DNA of 64,000 bases, taken from Streptomyces sp. SAI-127 (GTDB lineage: Bacteria; Actinomycetota; Actinomycetes; Streptomycetales; Streptomycetaceae). A model generated the notes under the pieces. That model was not told where the DNA came from, ran no database searches, and worked only from the letters and a program-made list of their open reading frames with translations. Of the stretch, positions 1-9,176 are shown piece by piece; position 1 is the stretch's first letter, and every line of letters begins with the position of its first letter. The stretch is taken from assembly GCF_029894425.1 (NCBI RefSeq), contig NZ_JARXYJ010000001.1:8142501-8206500 (forward strand), in the 5' to 3' direction. The position numbers were made by a program, and so were the translations under genes.

Positions 1-1474
1 GGACCCGGACGCCTGCCGCCGACGCTCCGGACTCGTGGTCGCGCATGGCGGCCAGCGCCCTGCCCGTACGGCCTCGGCGCAACGCGTGGGTCGTCAGGAG
101 GGCGAGCGTCAGCAGGGCCAACTCCAGGACGTAGTAAGCGCGGTCGCCCCCGAAGCCCGCCGGGCGGTCCAGGGACAGGCCGGACGTGGCGTACGGCTGG
201 GCGAAGACGAAGCGGCTCACGCCGACGCCGACCGCGAAGGTCGCGAGGGCCAGCGCCAGCCCCCGGCGGGTGATCGCCGGCCAGCCGGTCAGGAGGCCCA
301 GGGGGGCCACCAGGACCACCGCCAGCGCCAGCGCCGCCAGTTCCGGCAGCCGGGGAAGGCCCGGGAAGCGCCCCGCCGCCAGCAGGGCTGTGAACAGGGC
401 ACCCAGGCCCGCGTAGGCCGCTTGCCCGAGGGAGATCTGGCCGCCCCGGCCCGTCACGACCACCAGGGAGAGCAGTACGACGCCCAGCGCCGGGACCTGC
501 ACCGAGGTGTGCAGGTCCGAGCCCGCGAAACCCAGCGGGATCAGGAAGAGGATCACGGCGACGATCCATGCGCCCTGAGGCGTCGGCACGCGCGCGGTGG
601 CCGTCCGGGGGAGCGCGTCCCGGGCGCCGATGCGGGGGAGTGCCAGGCACGCGACGAGGAGGGCCACGACGAACAGGTTCGCCCCCACCGCCTGGAGCAA
701 CGGTTCGGCCCGGCCCGAGGGGTGCAGCCGGGTCAGCTGGCTCTGGGCCACCCCGATGCCCAGCGCCACCACCACGGCCACCGGCAGGCTGCGCATCCGC
801 GCGGCCACCGCCACCGCCACCACCTCCATGACGAGCAGGGGCAGCCCGTACGGGTCCAGGCGGACGTACGGGGCCAGCAGGACGCCCGTCAGGCCCGCGG
901 TGAACGCTCCGAACGCCCAGCCGGCCGCCGCCACCCGGTCGGCGTCGATCCCGCCGAGCACGGCCAGCCCGCGGTCGTCCACGACGGCCCGCAGCTCCCG
1001 TCCGAAGCGCGTCCACCGGATCACCGCGCCCACGCCGGCCGCCAGGACCAGGACGACCGCCAGCTGCCCCCAGGGATCCGCGGACACCAACTCCGGAGCG
1101 TCGTCCCGAGCGCCCTGGCCCCACAGCAGCGCGGCCCCGCCCACCAGCAGCACGAAGACCCCGATGGAGGCCACCAGCGTCTGGGCCGGATCGCCGCCCA
1201 GGACGGACAGCGGCCGGAAGACGAAACGCTCCAGCACCACGCCCATCACCGGCGCCAGGATCAGCAGGGTCACCACCGCCCCGGCCCACAGCGGCCAGCC
1301 CCACTCCACCACGCACTGCCGCAGCGCGTACGCGCACACCATCGCGATCGCCCCGTGCGCGAAGTTCAGCACCCCGGTCGCGCGGTACGTCACGATCAGG
1401 CCGACTCCCGTGAGCGCGGCCGCGCTGCCGACCGACAACCCGGCGAGAGTGAGGTCGTAGGTCAGCGACGACAT
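1..1474 (-). CDS. Branched-chain amino acid ABC permease, LivH-LivM fusion (C-terminus outside window)
   Basis: Reading leftward from an ATG at 1474, the frame stays open to the window edge (491 codons). The N-terminal half is LivH-like, with the signature TGVLNFAHGA at about residues 33-42. The same frame then carries the LivM signature QISLGQAAYAGLGA at about 346-359, and the LivM-type coupling stretch AMRDHESGASAAG near 476. LivH and LivM normally form a two-subunit membrane channel for Leu/Ile/Val or related substrates; here both are in one polypeptide. The start overlaps the stop of the upstream gene by one base (TGATG), so translation is probably coupled. ATP-binding subunits are presumably beyond the left edge, and a binding-protein gene lies divergently at 2607. 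The family call is firm; the substrate is unknown. Confidence 0.9.
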   Translation of the reverse strand, partial: MSSLTYDLTLAGLSVGSAAALTGVGLIVTYRATGVLNFAHGAIAMVCAYALRQCVVEWGWPLWAGAVVTLLILAPVMGVVLERFVFRPLSVLGGDPAQTLVASIGVFVLLVGGAALLWGQGARDDAPELVSADPWGQLAVVLVLAAGVGAVIRWTRFGRELRAVVDDRGLAVLGGIDADRVAAAGWAFGAFTAGLTGVLLAPYVRLDPYGLPLLVMEVVAVAVAARMRSLPVAVVVALGIGVAQSQLTRLHPSGRAEPLLQAVGANLFVVALLVACLALPRIGARDALPRTATARVPTPQGAWIVAVILFLIPLGFAGSDLHTSVQVPALGVVLLSLVVVTGRGGQISLGQAAYAGLGALFTALLAAGRFPGLPRLPELAALALAVVLVAPLGLLTGWPAITRRGLALALATFAVGVGVSRFVFAQPYATSGLSLDRPAGFGGDRAYYVLELALLTLALLTTHALRRGRTGRALAAMRDHESGASAAGVRV

Positions 1475-1959
1475 CAGTCGGTTTCCTCGACCGGCTCGCA
1501 GATCGGACAGGGACCCAGCTCCCCGCTCGCCAGGAGCTTGGCGTCCACCGGGACCGACTCCACCTTCCCGGCGACCAGCGGGCAGTCCGCGCGGTGCCAG
1601 AGCGTGCCACCGGGCACCATCAGCAGGTCCCCGCTGACCGCCAGGGGCGCGCCGGCCGCCGTGCCGGACTCGTCGGCCTCAGCGGGCTCCGCGGGCTCTG
1701 CGGCGACCAGGAGGCCGTACAGCTCCTCCACACGCGCGGCGGCGAGCGCGCCCCGGCCGTGGGTGAGGAGCACCGCCCCGGCGACGATCAGCGCGGCGCC
1801 GGGCACCGTGCAGGAGGCGAGGTAGGGCAGCTGCCGCTCGGCCCAACGCTCGCCCGAGACGCCGTACCAGCCGACGACGCACAGCACCGCGCCCGCGGCG
1901 AGCGCGGCCCAGCCGGCCCACAGGACGGGGTGCACGGTCCGCAGTCGGGCTGTCCGCAT
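1474..1959 (-). CDS. Small membrane protein with C-terminal Cys motif, upstream of LivHM
   Basis: Protein of about 161 residues with two predicted membrane segments near its N-terminus (VLWAGWAALAAGAVLCVVGW and a second around VPGAALIVAGAVLL). A soluble C-terminal tail carries LWHRADCPLVAGK and, near the end, GPCPICEP, a possible metal- or redox-active Cys pair. The start at 1959 is preferred because GGGAG lies about 7 bases upstream. ATGs at 1974 and 2007 are in frame but have weaker sites. The stop shares a base with the LivHM start, so the two are probably one transcription unit. I do not recognise the family. By position it may be an accessory of the LIV transporter, which is inference only. 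Confidence 0.7.
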   Translation of the reverse strand: MRTARLRTVHPVLWAGWAALAAGAVLCVVGWYGVSGERWAERQLPYLASCTVPGAALIVAGAVLLTHGRGALAAARVEELYGLLVAAEPAEPAEADESGTAAGAPLAVSGDLLMVPGGTLWHRADCPLVAGKVESVPVDAKLLASGELGPCPICEPVEETD

Positions 1960-2089
1960 CTCTGGCTCCCACATGTCGCGTGCCTGGCCGCTGTCCAAGT
2001 CCGCCAATCGCTTGCACTATGCCTTCTGGAAGCTGACCCTGAAAGCACCGGGCGCACTTGGCCCGGACCGACACCCGGTGGTGAGCCAG

Positions 2090-2638
2090 ATGGTTCTCGG
2101 GAGCGACCGCAAGTGGGGGAACGGCAGCCGGGGGCTGATGGCGGTGGGGTTCGCCCTCGCCGTGGCCCTCACGGCGTGCAGCGACGACAGCGGCGGCGGC
2201 AGCGAGAGCCCGCCGCCGACGCCTTCCGTGGAGCGGACCACACCGTCCGCGCCCCCCTCGCCGAGCGGACCCGCCGACGCGGCCGCCGCCCAGCGGGAGA
2301 TCAAGGCGAACTGGGAGAAGTTCTTCGACCCGAAGACCCCCACCAAGGACAAACAGGCCGTCCTGGAGAACGGCGACGAGATGGGCCCGGTGCTCCAGGC
2401 ATTCAGCGGTGACCAGCGTGGCGGACAGGTGCAGGCGAAGGTCACGAAGGTCGGGTTCACCAAGCCGACCGCGGCCGACGTGACGTACACCCTGATGCTG
2501 AACGGCGCCACCGCCCTGCCGGACGCCTCCGGAACGGCGGTCGAACAGGACGGCACCTGGAAGGTGTCGGTCAACACCCTGTGCGCGCTGGTCCAGTTGA
2601 GCGGCAATGCCACGGCGTCGGCTCTTCCGGGCTGCTGA
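2090..2638 (+). CDS. Secreted lipoprotein, low-molecular-weight-antigen-like
   Basis: Protein of about 182 residues. A lipoprotein signal ends in a lipobox (AVALTAC followed by SDD), then comes a Ser/Pro/Thr-rich linker. The folded domain begins near AAAQREIKANWEKFFD and resembles the actinobacterial MTB12 low-molecular-weight antigen fold (single alpha/beta domain, role unknown). GTG codons at 2078 and 2081 and an ATG at 2138 are alternative starts; 2090 keeps the basic n-region. The 3' end overlaps the next gene by about 30 bases in another frame, suggesting co-translation with the binding protein. Extracytoplasmic, probably membrane-anchored. Family assignment is moderate. Confidence 0.75.
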   Translation: MVLGSDRKWGNGSRGLMAVGFALAVALTACSDDSGGGSESPPPTPSVERTTPSAPPSPSGPADAAAAQREIKANWEKFFDPKTPTKDKQAVLENGDEMGPVLQAFSGDQRGGQVQAKVTKVGFTKPTAADVTYTLMLNGATALPDASGTAVEQDGTWKVSVNTLCALVQLSGNATASALPGC

Positions 2639-3902
2639 GGCCGCGCTCGCGGTCCTGCTGCTCACGGTGGGCACGGCGTGCGGCAGCCGGCTGCCGGAGA
2701 GCGACTTCGAGCACCGGGAGCGGGCGACCCCCGCCCGGGACGACACCCCGATCCGGGTCGGCATCGTCACCAGCGCCACCAGCCCGGTCGGCGGCAGCGC
2801 CTTCACCGGTCCGCGCGACGGCGCCAAGGCGTACTTCGAGCGCCTCAACGCGCGCGGGGGCGTCGACGGCCGCCGGATCGAGGTGCGCGAGTGCGACGAC
2901 GGCGGCAGCGGAGTCGGCAACAACACCTGTGTGCACCGGTTGATCGACGAGGACAAGGTGGTCGCCCTGGTCGCGACCACCGCCCTCGACTACGCCGGCG
3001 CCTCCGGCGTCTCCCACGCGAGCGTGCCCGACATCGGAGGCCAGCCCATCGGCGCCGCCTACGACACCTGGCCGCACCTCTACGGCATCTACGGCAGTCT
3101 CGCGCCCCGGCGCGGCACGACCGGCTGGGGCGGAAGGCAGTACGGCGGCACCGAGGTCTACCGCTATTTCAAGCGCGAGCACGGGGCCCGTACCGCGGCG
3201 GTCGTGTCGTACAACCAGGCCGCGTCCGCCGCCTACGCCCGGCTCGTCGAGCAGGGCCTGAAGGCCGAGGGGTACAAGGTCGTCACCGAGCAGGTCGACT
3301 TCGCGCTGCCCAACTTCCGTGCCGTGGCGGCCGACCTGAAGGAGCAGGGCGCCGACCTGGTCTTCGACGCCGTCGACAGCCATGGCAACGCCCAGCTGTG
3401 CGAGGCGATGGACGCCGCCGGCGTCGAGGTCACCGCCAAGGTCACCAATGTGCAGAACTGGACCTCCACCGTCCCGGACGACTACAAGGACGCCCCGCGC
3501 TGCCGCAACGCCCTGTGGGCGACCGGATCCAGCCGCAACTACGAGGACACGGACCATGCGGCCGTACGGGAGTTCAGGGAGGCCACGAAGAGCCTCGAGA
3601 CGCACTCCCAGTGGCAGCTGGAGGGCTGGGCGGCCGCGATGTGGTTCACGGACGCCGCGAAAGCATGCGCAGCGGCACAAGGCATCACGCGCGCGTGTGT
3701 CGACGCCTACATGAACCGCAGCCGGGACCACACGGCGGACGGCCTCCTCGTCCCCGTCACCTTCGAGCGCCTCGCCGAGCCGCCGGAGTCCCGCCGGACC
3801 TGCCTGTCGGTGGCCCGCTGGGTGGACGGCCGGGGCTGGGTCTCCCAGGGCGACATGGACCGCACCTGCTTCGACGTTCCGCAACTGGCCTATCGACAAT
3901 GA
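2607..3902 (+). CDS. ABC transporter substrate-binding lipoprotein, branched-chain type
   Basis: Protein of 431 residues with a basic N-terminus, hydrophobic core and Cys at about 25 (TVGTACGS), consistent with a lipoprotein, although the -3 residue is not the usual Leu. The mature part opens with IRVGIVTSATSPVGGSAFTGPRDGAKAYFERLN, the typical start of Peripla_BP_6 (LivK-like) binding proteins. Several Cys residues later in the chain may form disulfides. It is divergent from and close to the LivHM permease at 1-1474 and probably feeds that transporter. It overlaps the preceding lipoprotein gene by 32 bases. Ligand not predictable. Confidence 0.85.
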   Translation: MPRRRLFRAAEAALAVLLLTVGTACGSRLPESDFEHRERATPARDDTPIRVGIVTSATSPVGGSAFTGPRDGAKAYFERLNARGGVDGRRIEVRECDDGGSGVGNNTCVHRLIDEDKVVALVATTALDYAGASGVSHASVPDIGGQPIGAAYDTWPHLYGIYGSLAPRRGTTGWGGRQYGGTEVYRYFKREHGARTAAVVSYNQAASAAYARLVEQGLKAEGYKVVTEQVDFALPNFRAVAADLKEQGADLVFDAVDSHGNAQLCEAMDAAGVEVTAKVTNVQNWTSTVPDDYKDAPRCRNALWATGSSRNYEDTDHAAVREFREATKSLETHSQWQLEGWAAAMWFTDAAKACAAAQGITRACVDAYMNRSRDHTADGLLVPVTFERLAEPPESRRTCLSVARWVDGRGWVSQGDMDRTCFDVPQLAYRQ

Positions 3903-3972
3903 GTCACCGGCCGCACGCAACCAAAGGGCGCCCACGACGGTCTGACCGGACACCATGAACCACGGGAGGACC

Positions 3973-4776
3973 ATGCCCGCCGGACGGGGCGTATCGCTGC
4001 GGGCCGACTGTGTCGCCGACTCCGCGGGCGGACTGACCTTCGACGTCACCGCCGGCGGGGCGAGCAGTACGGCCCATCTGGTGCTGCGCCGACGCGACGG
4101 ACACGAGGAGGTCGGTCTGCCGCTGGCCCCGACCGCCGACGGAAGGCTGCGCGCCGCCCTGCCCAGCACCGTCGCCCTGCCCGAGGGCCGCTGGGACGCG
4201 TACGCGCGCGTGGCCGACGACGAGCCCCTGCGCCTCGCGCCCGGCGCCACCGACCTGCGCGCGCTCACCGCCCGCACCCCGAGCGGCTCCCGCGGCCATG
4301 TCGCCGTCCGCATCCCCTATGCGACGCGGCAGGGCAACCTCACCGTCCGCAGCTGGCTGCGCGCCCCGCACGCGGAGGCGGGCGAGCTGCGCGTCGAGGG
4401 CGCCGGACTGACCGTACGGGGGCGGCTGTACGGCACCTGGTTCACCCCCGACGCCCACGCCGAGGTGCGCCCCCGGCACTCCCCGGGTCCCGCCCGCCGC
4501 TGCGACGTCGCCGCCGACGAGGCTCGGTTCGGCTTCCCGGTGACGTACGCGGAGCTCGGGCCCGGAGTCTGGGACCTGTGGCTGCGGCCGCACGGCGAGA
4601 GCGGGCCGCGGGTGCGGATCGCGCGGCTGCTCGACGACGTCGCCGACAAGAAGCCCGTGTTCACCTATCCACGCGCACGCGTGGAGACGGCGTACGGCCC
4701 GGTGGAGGCCGGGCCGTACTACACGCGGGACAACGACCTGTCGGTGTCCGTCACCGCGTGCCCTTCACCGCAGTGA
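3973..4776 (+). CDS. Hypothetical beta-rich protein
   Basis: Protein of about 267 residues without signal peptide or membrane segment. Alternating polar/hydrophobic stretches (FDVTAGG, HLVLRRR, LRVEGAGLTVRG) suggest a beta-sandwich, possibly two repeated domains. Similar proteins occur beside teichoic-acid-type or sugar transferases in streptomycetes, but I see no catalytic motif and assign no function. The ATG at 3973 has GGGAGG three bases upstream and is preferred over ATG 3955. Its 3' end overlaps the convergent epoxide hydrolase by 12 bases. Confidence 0.7.
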   Translation: MPAGRGVSLRADCVADSAGGLTFDVTAGGASSTAHLVLRRRDGHEEVGLPLAPTADGRLRAALPSTVALPEGRWDAYARVADDEPLRLAPGATDLRALTARTPSGSRGHVAVRIPYATRQGNLTVRSWLRAPHAEAGELRVEGAGLTVRGRLYGTWFTPDAHAEVRPRHSPGPARRCDVAADEARFGFPVTYAELGPGVWDLWLRPHGESGPRVRIARLLDDVADKKPVFTYPRARVETAYGPVEAGPYYTRDNDLSVSVTACPSPQ

Positions 4777-5919
4777 GCCGAAGAACTCCCTGACGTCACC
4801 GGCCAGCAGCTCGGGGACCTCCAGGGCCGCGAAGTGGCCGCCGCGGTCGAACTCCGTCCAGCGGACGAGGGTGTTGGCCTGCTCGGCCCAGCGGCGGATC
4901 GCCACGTCCTCGCCGAAGTTGGCCACCGCGGTCGGCACTCCGGAGGTCGCCGTCGGGAACCAGTCCGGCACATGGCTGTTCTCGTAGTACATGCGGGCCG
5001 CGGAACCGGCGGTGCCGGTCAGCCAGTACAGCATCACGTTGGTGAGCAGGGTGTCCCGGTCGATCGCGTCCTCGGGCAGCGTGGCCGAGGAATGCGTCCA
5101 TGCCTGGAACTTCTCCATGATCCACGCCAGTTGGCCGACCGGCGAGTCGGTGAGGGCGTAGGAGAGGGTCTGCGGACGGGTCGACTGCAGGGCGTTGTAG
5201 CCGAAGCCGTCCGTGGTGAACTCGGCGATGCTCGCAAGGCTGTGCCGCTCGCGGTCGGTCAGCCCCTGCTGCGCCTCCTCGTCGACCGGGCCGAGCGGGA
5301 TGAACCCGACCGAGGCGGCGTTCACATGGACACCGACCACGGACTCGGGAGCGACCCGGGCGAGCGCGGGGGAGATCAGCGCGCCCAGGTCGCCGCCCTG
5401 GGCGCCGTAGCGCTCGTAGCCGAGCCTGCGCATCAGCTCCGCCCACGCGCGGGCGACCCGGTTGACGTTCCAGCCCTTGTCGCGCGTCGGCCCGGAGAAG
5501 CCGAAGCCGGGGATGGACGGGATCACCAGATGGAAGTCCTCGCTCAGCGAGCCGATCACACCGAGGAACTCGACGATCGAACCCGGCCAGCCGTGCGTCA
5601 GGATCAGCGGGAGCGCGTCCGGCCGGGAGGAGCGGACGTGCAGGAAGTGCACCTGGGCACCGTCGATCTCGGTGACGAACTGCGGGAGCTCGTTGAGGGC
5701 GGCCTCGTGCTTGCGCCAGTCGTAGGCACCGCGCCAGTACGCGGCGAGATCGCGGAGATACGGCAGGGAGGCGCCGTACTCCCAGCCGGCGTCCGGCAGC
5801 TCGTCCGGCCAGCGGGTGAGATCCAGGCGGGTGTGCAGGTCGTCGAGCTGCGCCTGAGGGATGTCGATCCGGAAGGGGCGGATCTCACGGGTCTCTGTGG
5901 TCGCGCTGTTGTCTGCCAT
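4765..5919 (-). CDS. Epoxide hydrolase, alpha/beta hydrolase fold
   Basis: Protein of 384 residues. It opens with an epoxide-hydrolase N-terminal domain (FRIDIPQAQLDDLHTRL, residues about 16-110), followed by the hydrolase core. HGWPGS forms the oxyanion region, the nucleophilic Asp sits in GGDLG, and the catalytic His is in RGGHFAALE near the C-terminus. Expected reaction: hydrolysis of an epoxide to a vicinal diol in the cytoplasm. The ATG at 5919 is chosen because the upstream in-frame extension runs into the regulatory palindrome. It is divergent from a WYL regulator across a 62-bp gap holding a perfect inverted repeat, so that regulator probably controls it. Confidence 0.9.
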   Translation of the reverse strand: MADNSATTETREIRPFRIDIPQAQLDDLHTRLDLTRWPDELPDAGWEYGASLPYLRDLAAYWRGAYDWRKHEAALNELPQFVTEIDGAQVHFLHVRSSRPDALPLILTHGWPGSIVEFLGVIGSLSEDFHLVIPSIPGFGFSGPTRDKGWNVNRVARAWAELMRRLGYERYGAQGGDLGALISPALARVAPESVVGVHVNAASVGFIPLGPVDEEAQQGLTDRERHSLASIAEFTTDGFGYNALQSTRPQTLSYALTDSPVGQLAWIMEKFQAWTHSSATLPEDAIDRDTLLTNVMLYWLTGTAGSAARMYYENSHVPDWFPTATSGVPTAVANFGEDVAIRRWAEQANTLVRWTEFDRGGHFAALEVPELLAGDVREFFGSLR

Positions 5920-5938
5920 GAGTCCAAGGTAGGAAGGC

Positions 5939-5961
5939 TTGCGGACAACAACTGTCCGCAA
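5939..5961. promoter_or_regulatory. Perfect inverted repeat between epoxide hydrolase and WYL regulator
   Basis: TTGCGGACA, five bases, then TGTCCGCAA: a perfect 9-bp inverted repeat centred between the two divergent genes. Position and symmetry suggest the operator of the YafY-type regulator starting at 5982. Because the repeat covers the ATG at 5961, that codon is unlikely to be the true start. Binding is inferred, not shown. Confidence 0.6.
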
Positions 5962-5981
5962 TGGCTGGCAGACTCGATTTC

Positions 5982-6953
5982 ATGTTGGAGACCTCGGCAC
6001 GACTCCTGCGCCTGCTCTCGCTCCTGCAGGCCCACCGCGAATGGTCGGGCGCCGACCTGGCCGACCGCCTCGGCGTCACCCCGCGCACCGTGCGCCGGGA
6101 CGTGGACCGGCTGCGCGAGCTGGGCTACCCCGTCAACGCCAGCCCGGGCACCGGCGGCGGCTACCAGCTGGGCGCGGGCGCCGAGCTGCCGCCGCTGCTC
6201 CTGGACGACGACGAGGCCGTCGCGGTCGCCGTCGGCCTGCGCACGGCCGCGGGGCAGGGCATCGAGGGGATCGGGGAGACCTCCGTACGGGCCCTCGCCA
6301 AGCTGGAGCAGGTCCTGCCGAGCCGGCTGCGCCGCCGGGTGGGTGCCCTGAACGCCTTCACGGTGCCGATGCTGCGCGGCCCCCAGCCCTCCGCCGTCGA
6401 CCCGGGCGTCCTCACCGAGCTCGCCAACCTCTGCCGGGACGCCGAGCGGCTGCGCTTCGAGTACAGCGATCACGGGGGCGCCTCCAGCCGCCGTACCGTC
6501 GAACCGCACCGCCTGGTGTGCAGCGAGCGGCGCTGGTATCTGGTCGCCTGGGACGTCGACCGTGACGACTGGCGGACCTTCCGGGTCGACCGGATCACCC
6601 CCAGGCCGCCGCACGGTCCCCGGTTCGCTCCGCGCACCCCGCCCGCCGAGGACCTCGCCGCCTACGTCTCGCGAGGCGTCTCCACGCGCGTGTACGCCTC
6701 ACACGCGGTCGTGCGGCTGCTGGTGCCCAAGGAACGGGCCGCCGAGCGGATCTCGCCGAGTGCCGGGGTGCTGGAGGCGGAGGGGCCCGACAGCTGCCTC
6801 CTGCACACCGGGGCCTCGAGTCTCGACGTGATGGTGATCCACGTGATGATGACGGGCTTCGAGTTCGAGGTGCTGGAGCCGGCCGAGCTGACCGAGGCGA
6901 TCAGGACGGCTCACGACCGGCTTGCTCGCTCTTTGGCTCGGGCTGCGGAGTAA
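5982..6953 (+). CDS. YafY-family regulator, HTH_11 plus WYL domain
   Basis: Protein of about 323 residues. The N-terminal winged helix-turn-helix reads [20 protein letters not shown] (about 29-48). The WYL ligand-sensing region spans the middle ([19 protein letters not shown]) with a C-terminal WCX-type extension. WYL proteins bind small ligands or nucleic acid and act as transcription factors. ATG 5982 is preferred over ATG 5961, which lies inside the inverted repeat; no strong ribosome site is visible and the message may be leaderless. The 3' end overlaps the convergent ctaD by 53 bases. Likely target: the divergent epoxide hydrolase. Confidence 0.85.
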   Translation: MLETSARLLRLLSLLQAHREWSGADLADRLGVTPRTVRRDVDRLRELGYPVNASPGTGGGYQLGAGAELPPLLLDDDEAVAVAVGLRTAAGQGIEGIGETSVRALAKLEQVLPSRLRRRVGALNAFTVPMLRGPQPSAVDPGVLTELANLCRDAERLRFEYSDHGGASSRRTVEPHRLVCSERRWYLVAWDVDRDDWRTFRVDRITPRPPHGPRFAPRTPPAEDLAAYVSRGVSTRVYASHAVVRLLVPKERAAERISPSAGVLEAEGPDSCLLHTGASSLDVMVIHVMMTGFEFEVLEPAELTEAIRTAHDRLARSLARAAE

Positions 6954-8592
6954 GGGCCGCGTACTCCGGATGGTGCAGGTCGAACGCCGGGGACTCGGAG
7001 CGGATCCGGGGCAGCGCCGTGAAGTTGTGCCGCGGCGGCGGGCAGGAGGTGGCCCACTCCAGGGAACGGCCGTAGCCCCAGGGATCGTCGGTCTCCACCT
7101 TCACGCCGTACTTGGCGGTCTTCCAGACGTTGTAGAGGAACGGCAGCGTCGAGGCGCCCAGCAGGAACGCCCCGATCGTCGAGATCGTGTTGAGCGCGGT
7201 GAAGCCGTCCGCGGCGAGATAGTCCGCGTACCGGCGGGGCATGCCCTCCGCGCCCAGCCAGTGCTGCACCAGGAACGTGGTGTGGAAACCGACGAACAGC
7301 GTCCAGAACTGGATCTTGCCGAGCCGCTCGTCGAGCATCTTCCCGGTGAACTTCGGCCACCAGAAGTGCAGCCCGCCGAAGATCGCGAAGACGACCGTGC
7401 CGAACACGACGTAGTGGAAGTGCGCCACGACGAAGTAGGTGTCCGACACATGGAAGTCCAGCGGTGGCGAGGCCAGCAGTACCCCGGTCAGGCCGCCGAA
7501 CAGGAACGTCACCAGGAAGCCCGTCGCCCACAGCATCGGCGTCTCGAAGGACAGCGAGCCCTTGATCATCGTCCCGGTCCAGTTGAAGAACTTCACGCCC
7601 GTCGGGACCGCGATCAGGAAGCTCATGAAGGAGAAGAACGGCAGCAGCACCGCGCCGGTGACGAACATGTGGTGCGCCCACACCACGATCGACAGACCGG
7701 TGATCGACATCGTCGCCGCGACCAGCGTCAGATAGCCGAACATCGGCTTGCGGCTGAAGACCGGGATGATCTCCGTGATGATGCCGAAGAACGGCAGCGC
7801 GATGATGTACACCTCGGGATGCCCGAAGAACCAGAACAGGTGCTGCCACAGCAGCGCCCCGCCGTTGCCCGCCTCGAAGACCTGCGAGCCGAAGCGCCGG
7901 TCCGCCTCCAGGACCAGCAGCGCGGCCGCCAGCACCGGGAACGCCATCAGGATCAGGATCGACGTGAACAGCGTGTTCCAGGTGAAGATCGGCATCCGGA
8001 ACATGGTCATGCCGGGCGCGCGCATCCCGATGATCGTGGTGATGAAGTTGACCGCGCCGAGGATCGTGCCGAAGCCGGCCAGCGCCAGGCCCATGATCCA
8101 CAGGTCGGGACCGATGCCGGGGGAGTGCGCGGAGTCGTTCAGCGGCGCGTAGGCGAACCAGCCGAAGGCGGCCGGCCCGGACGGCACGAGCAGCGAACCC
8201 AGCACGATCAGGCCACCGAACAGGAAGAACCAGTAGGACAGCATGTTCAGCCGCGGGAAGGCCACGTCCGGGGCGCCGATCTGGAGCGGCATCAGCTCGT
8301 TGGCGAAGCCGGCGAAGCTCGGGGTCGCGAACAGCAGCAGCATGATCGTGCCGTGCATCGTGAACAACTGGTTGTACTGCTGGTTGTCCATGATCTGCAG
8401 TCCCGGCCGGGCGAGCTCGGCCCGCATCAGCAGGGCCATCACGCCGCCGACCAGGAAGAACACGAACGACGTGATCAGATAGAGGTGACCGATCTTCTTG
8501 TGGTCGGTGGTGGTCAACCAGTCGACGACCACCCGCCCGCGCCCCTTGGTCCGCACGGGTCGTGCCGTCGCGTGCACGGTCTGCGTCCCCAT
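6901..8592 (-). CDS. ctaD: Cytochrome c oxidase subunit I
   Basis: Protein of 563 residues with about 12 membrane segments. Diagnostic residues are present: heme a ligand His in [16 protein letters not shown] with the Cu-B His and cross-linked Tyr, the AHHMF His pair, and HFHYV carrying the heme a3/heme a ligands. It couples oxygen reduction to proton pumping in the cytoplasmic membrane. The ATG at 8592 has AAGGGG about 6 bases upstream; the GTG at 8616 is in frame but less likely. No subunit II, III or cytochrome bc1 gene is next to it, so this may be a stand-alone or second ctaD copy. Subunit assignment is very secure. Confidence 0.96.
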   Translation of the reverse strand: MGTQTVHATARPVRTKGRGRVVVDWLTTTDHKKIGHLYLITSFVFFLVGGVMALLMRAELARPGLQIMDNQQYNQLFTMHGTIMLLLFATPSFAGFANELMPLQIGAPDVAFPRLNMLSYWFFLFGGLIVLGSLLVPSGPAAFGWFAYAPLNDSAHSPGIGPDLWIMGLALAGFGTILGAVNFITTIIGMRAPGMTMFRMPIFTWNTLFTSILILMAFPVLAAALLVLEADRRFGSQVFEAGNGGALLWQHLFWFFGHPEVYIIALPFFGIITEIIPVFSRKPMFGYLTLVAATMSITGLSIVVWAHHMFVTGAVLLPFFSFMSFLIAVPTGVKFFNWTGTMIKGSLSFETPMLWATGFLVTFLFGGLTGVLLASPPLDFHVSDTYFVVAHFHYVVFGTVVFAIFGGLHFWWPKFTGKMLDERLGKIQFWTLFVGFHTTFLVQHWLGAEGMPRRYADYLAADGFTALNTISTIGAFLLGASTLPFLYNVWKTAKYGVKVETDDPWGYGRSLEWATSCPPPRHNFTALPRIRSESPAFDLHHPEYAALTPQPEPKSEQAGREPS

Positions 8593-8923
8593 CGCTCGCC
8601 CCTTCGCTCGGCTCACGCCATGATGCTCGCGCGGTCGTGCGCGGCGACAGAGGGCGTAAGGGGGTTCTGTGCCGGAACCGTGTATTTCCTATGCGGAGTC
8701 AGCTTCCGTGGCCCTGTCCGGATTCAGTGGGCAAAGGGGCCCGGGCCGGTTCTCGGACAAGCCTTCTCATGGCTCATTCCGGTAAGTCGTACGACACGCG
8801 GGAATTGCGTTCGAATACCTGCGGAAGGGCGAGGGAAACGTCCGTCCGGGTGACGCAGCGCGAGGGAAACGCGTGTCGGGAGCCTGTGACAGAAGCGTGA
8901 CAGGAGGCGTGCGGGATCCGGAC
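8593..8923. other. Intergenic region between ctaD and I78 gene, with direct repeats
   Basis: No gene is supported here. It carries two exact copies of GCGAGGGAAACG (8829-8840 and 8860-8871, 31 bp apart) and two copies of GTGACAG (8886-8892 and 8897-8903) spaced 11 bp apart. Both spacings are close to whole helical turns, so regulator binding upstream of the I78 gene or ctaD is plausible but unproven. Confidence 0.4.
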
Positions 8924-8952
8924 TTCCGCGGCCGCCGGGCAGGGCCTAGCGT
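8924..8952 (+). promoter_or_regulatory. Leaderless promoter for the I78 inhibitor gene
   Basis: TTCCGC (8924-8929), a 17-bp spacer, then TAGCGT (8947-8952). Six bases separate the -10 element from the ATG at 8959, the spacing expected when transcription starts at the initiation codon. No Shine-Dalgarno sequence is present, in agreement. Confidence 0.55.
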
Positions 8953-8958
8953 GGCGGT

Positions 8959-9174
8959 ATGGCACCCATTCCGACACCGCCCGCCGAACCCCAGGACAGC
9001 CCGGACACCTACGTCGGCCTCGACTCCGCCTCCGCCGAGCGGATCGCGCGTGAGCGGGGCTGGCCGACGGTCAGATCACTGCCGCCGGGGGCGATCATCA
9101 CGATGGAGTACCGCCAGGGCCGGCTCAACTTCGAGGTGAAGGACGGCCGCGTGGCGCGGGCCTGGAAGGGCTGA
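8959..9174 (+). CDS. I78-family peptidase inhibitor-like protein
   Basis: Protein of 71 residues. The C-terminal half, SLPPGAIITMEYRQGRLNFE followed by VKDGRVARAWKG, matches the small I78 inhibitor fold, in which a conserved Arg-rich strand contacts the target protease. There is no signal peptide, so it acts in the cytoplasm or leaves by another route. It is single-gene, served by the leaderless promoter immediately upstream and closed by the strong hairpin at 9177-9229. Family match is good; the target protease is unknown. Confidence 0.8.
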   Translation: MAPIPTPPAEPQDSPDTYVGLDSASAERIARERGWPTVRSLPPGAIITMEYRQGRLNFEVKDGRVARAWKG

Positions 9175-9176
9175 AC

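Noticed and set aside
35..1825. 596-codon plus-strand frame at the left edge
   Set aside because: It is antisense to the LivHM fusion, whose family signatures are on the minus strand, and it has no recognisable protein features.
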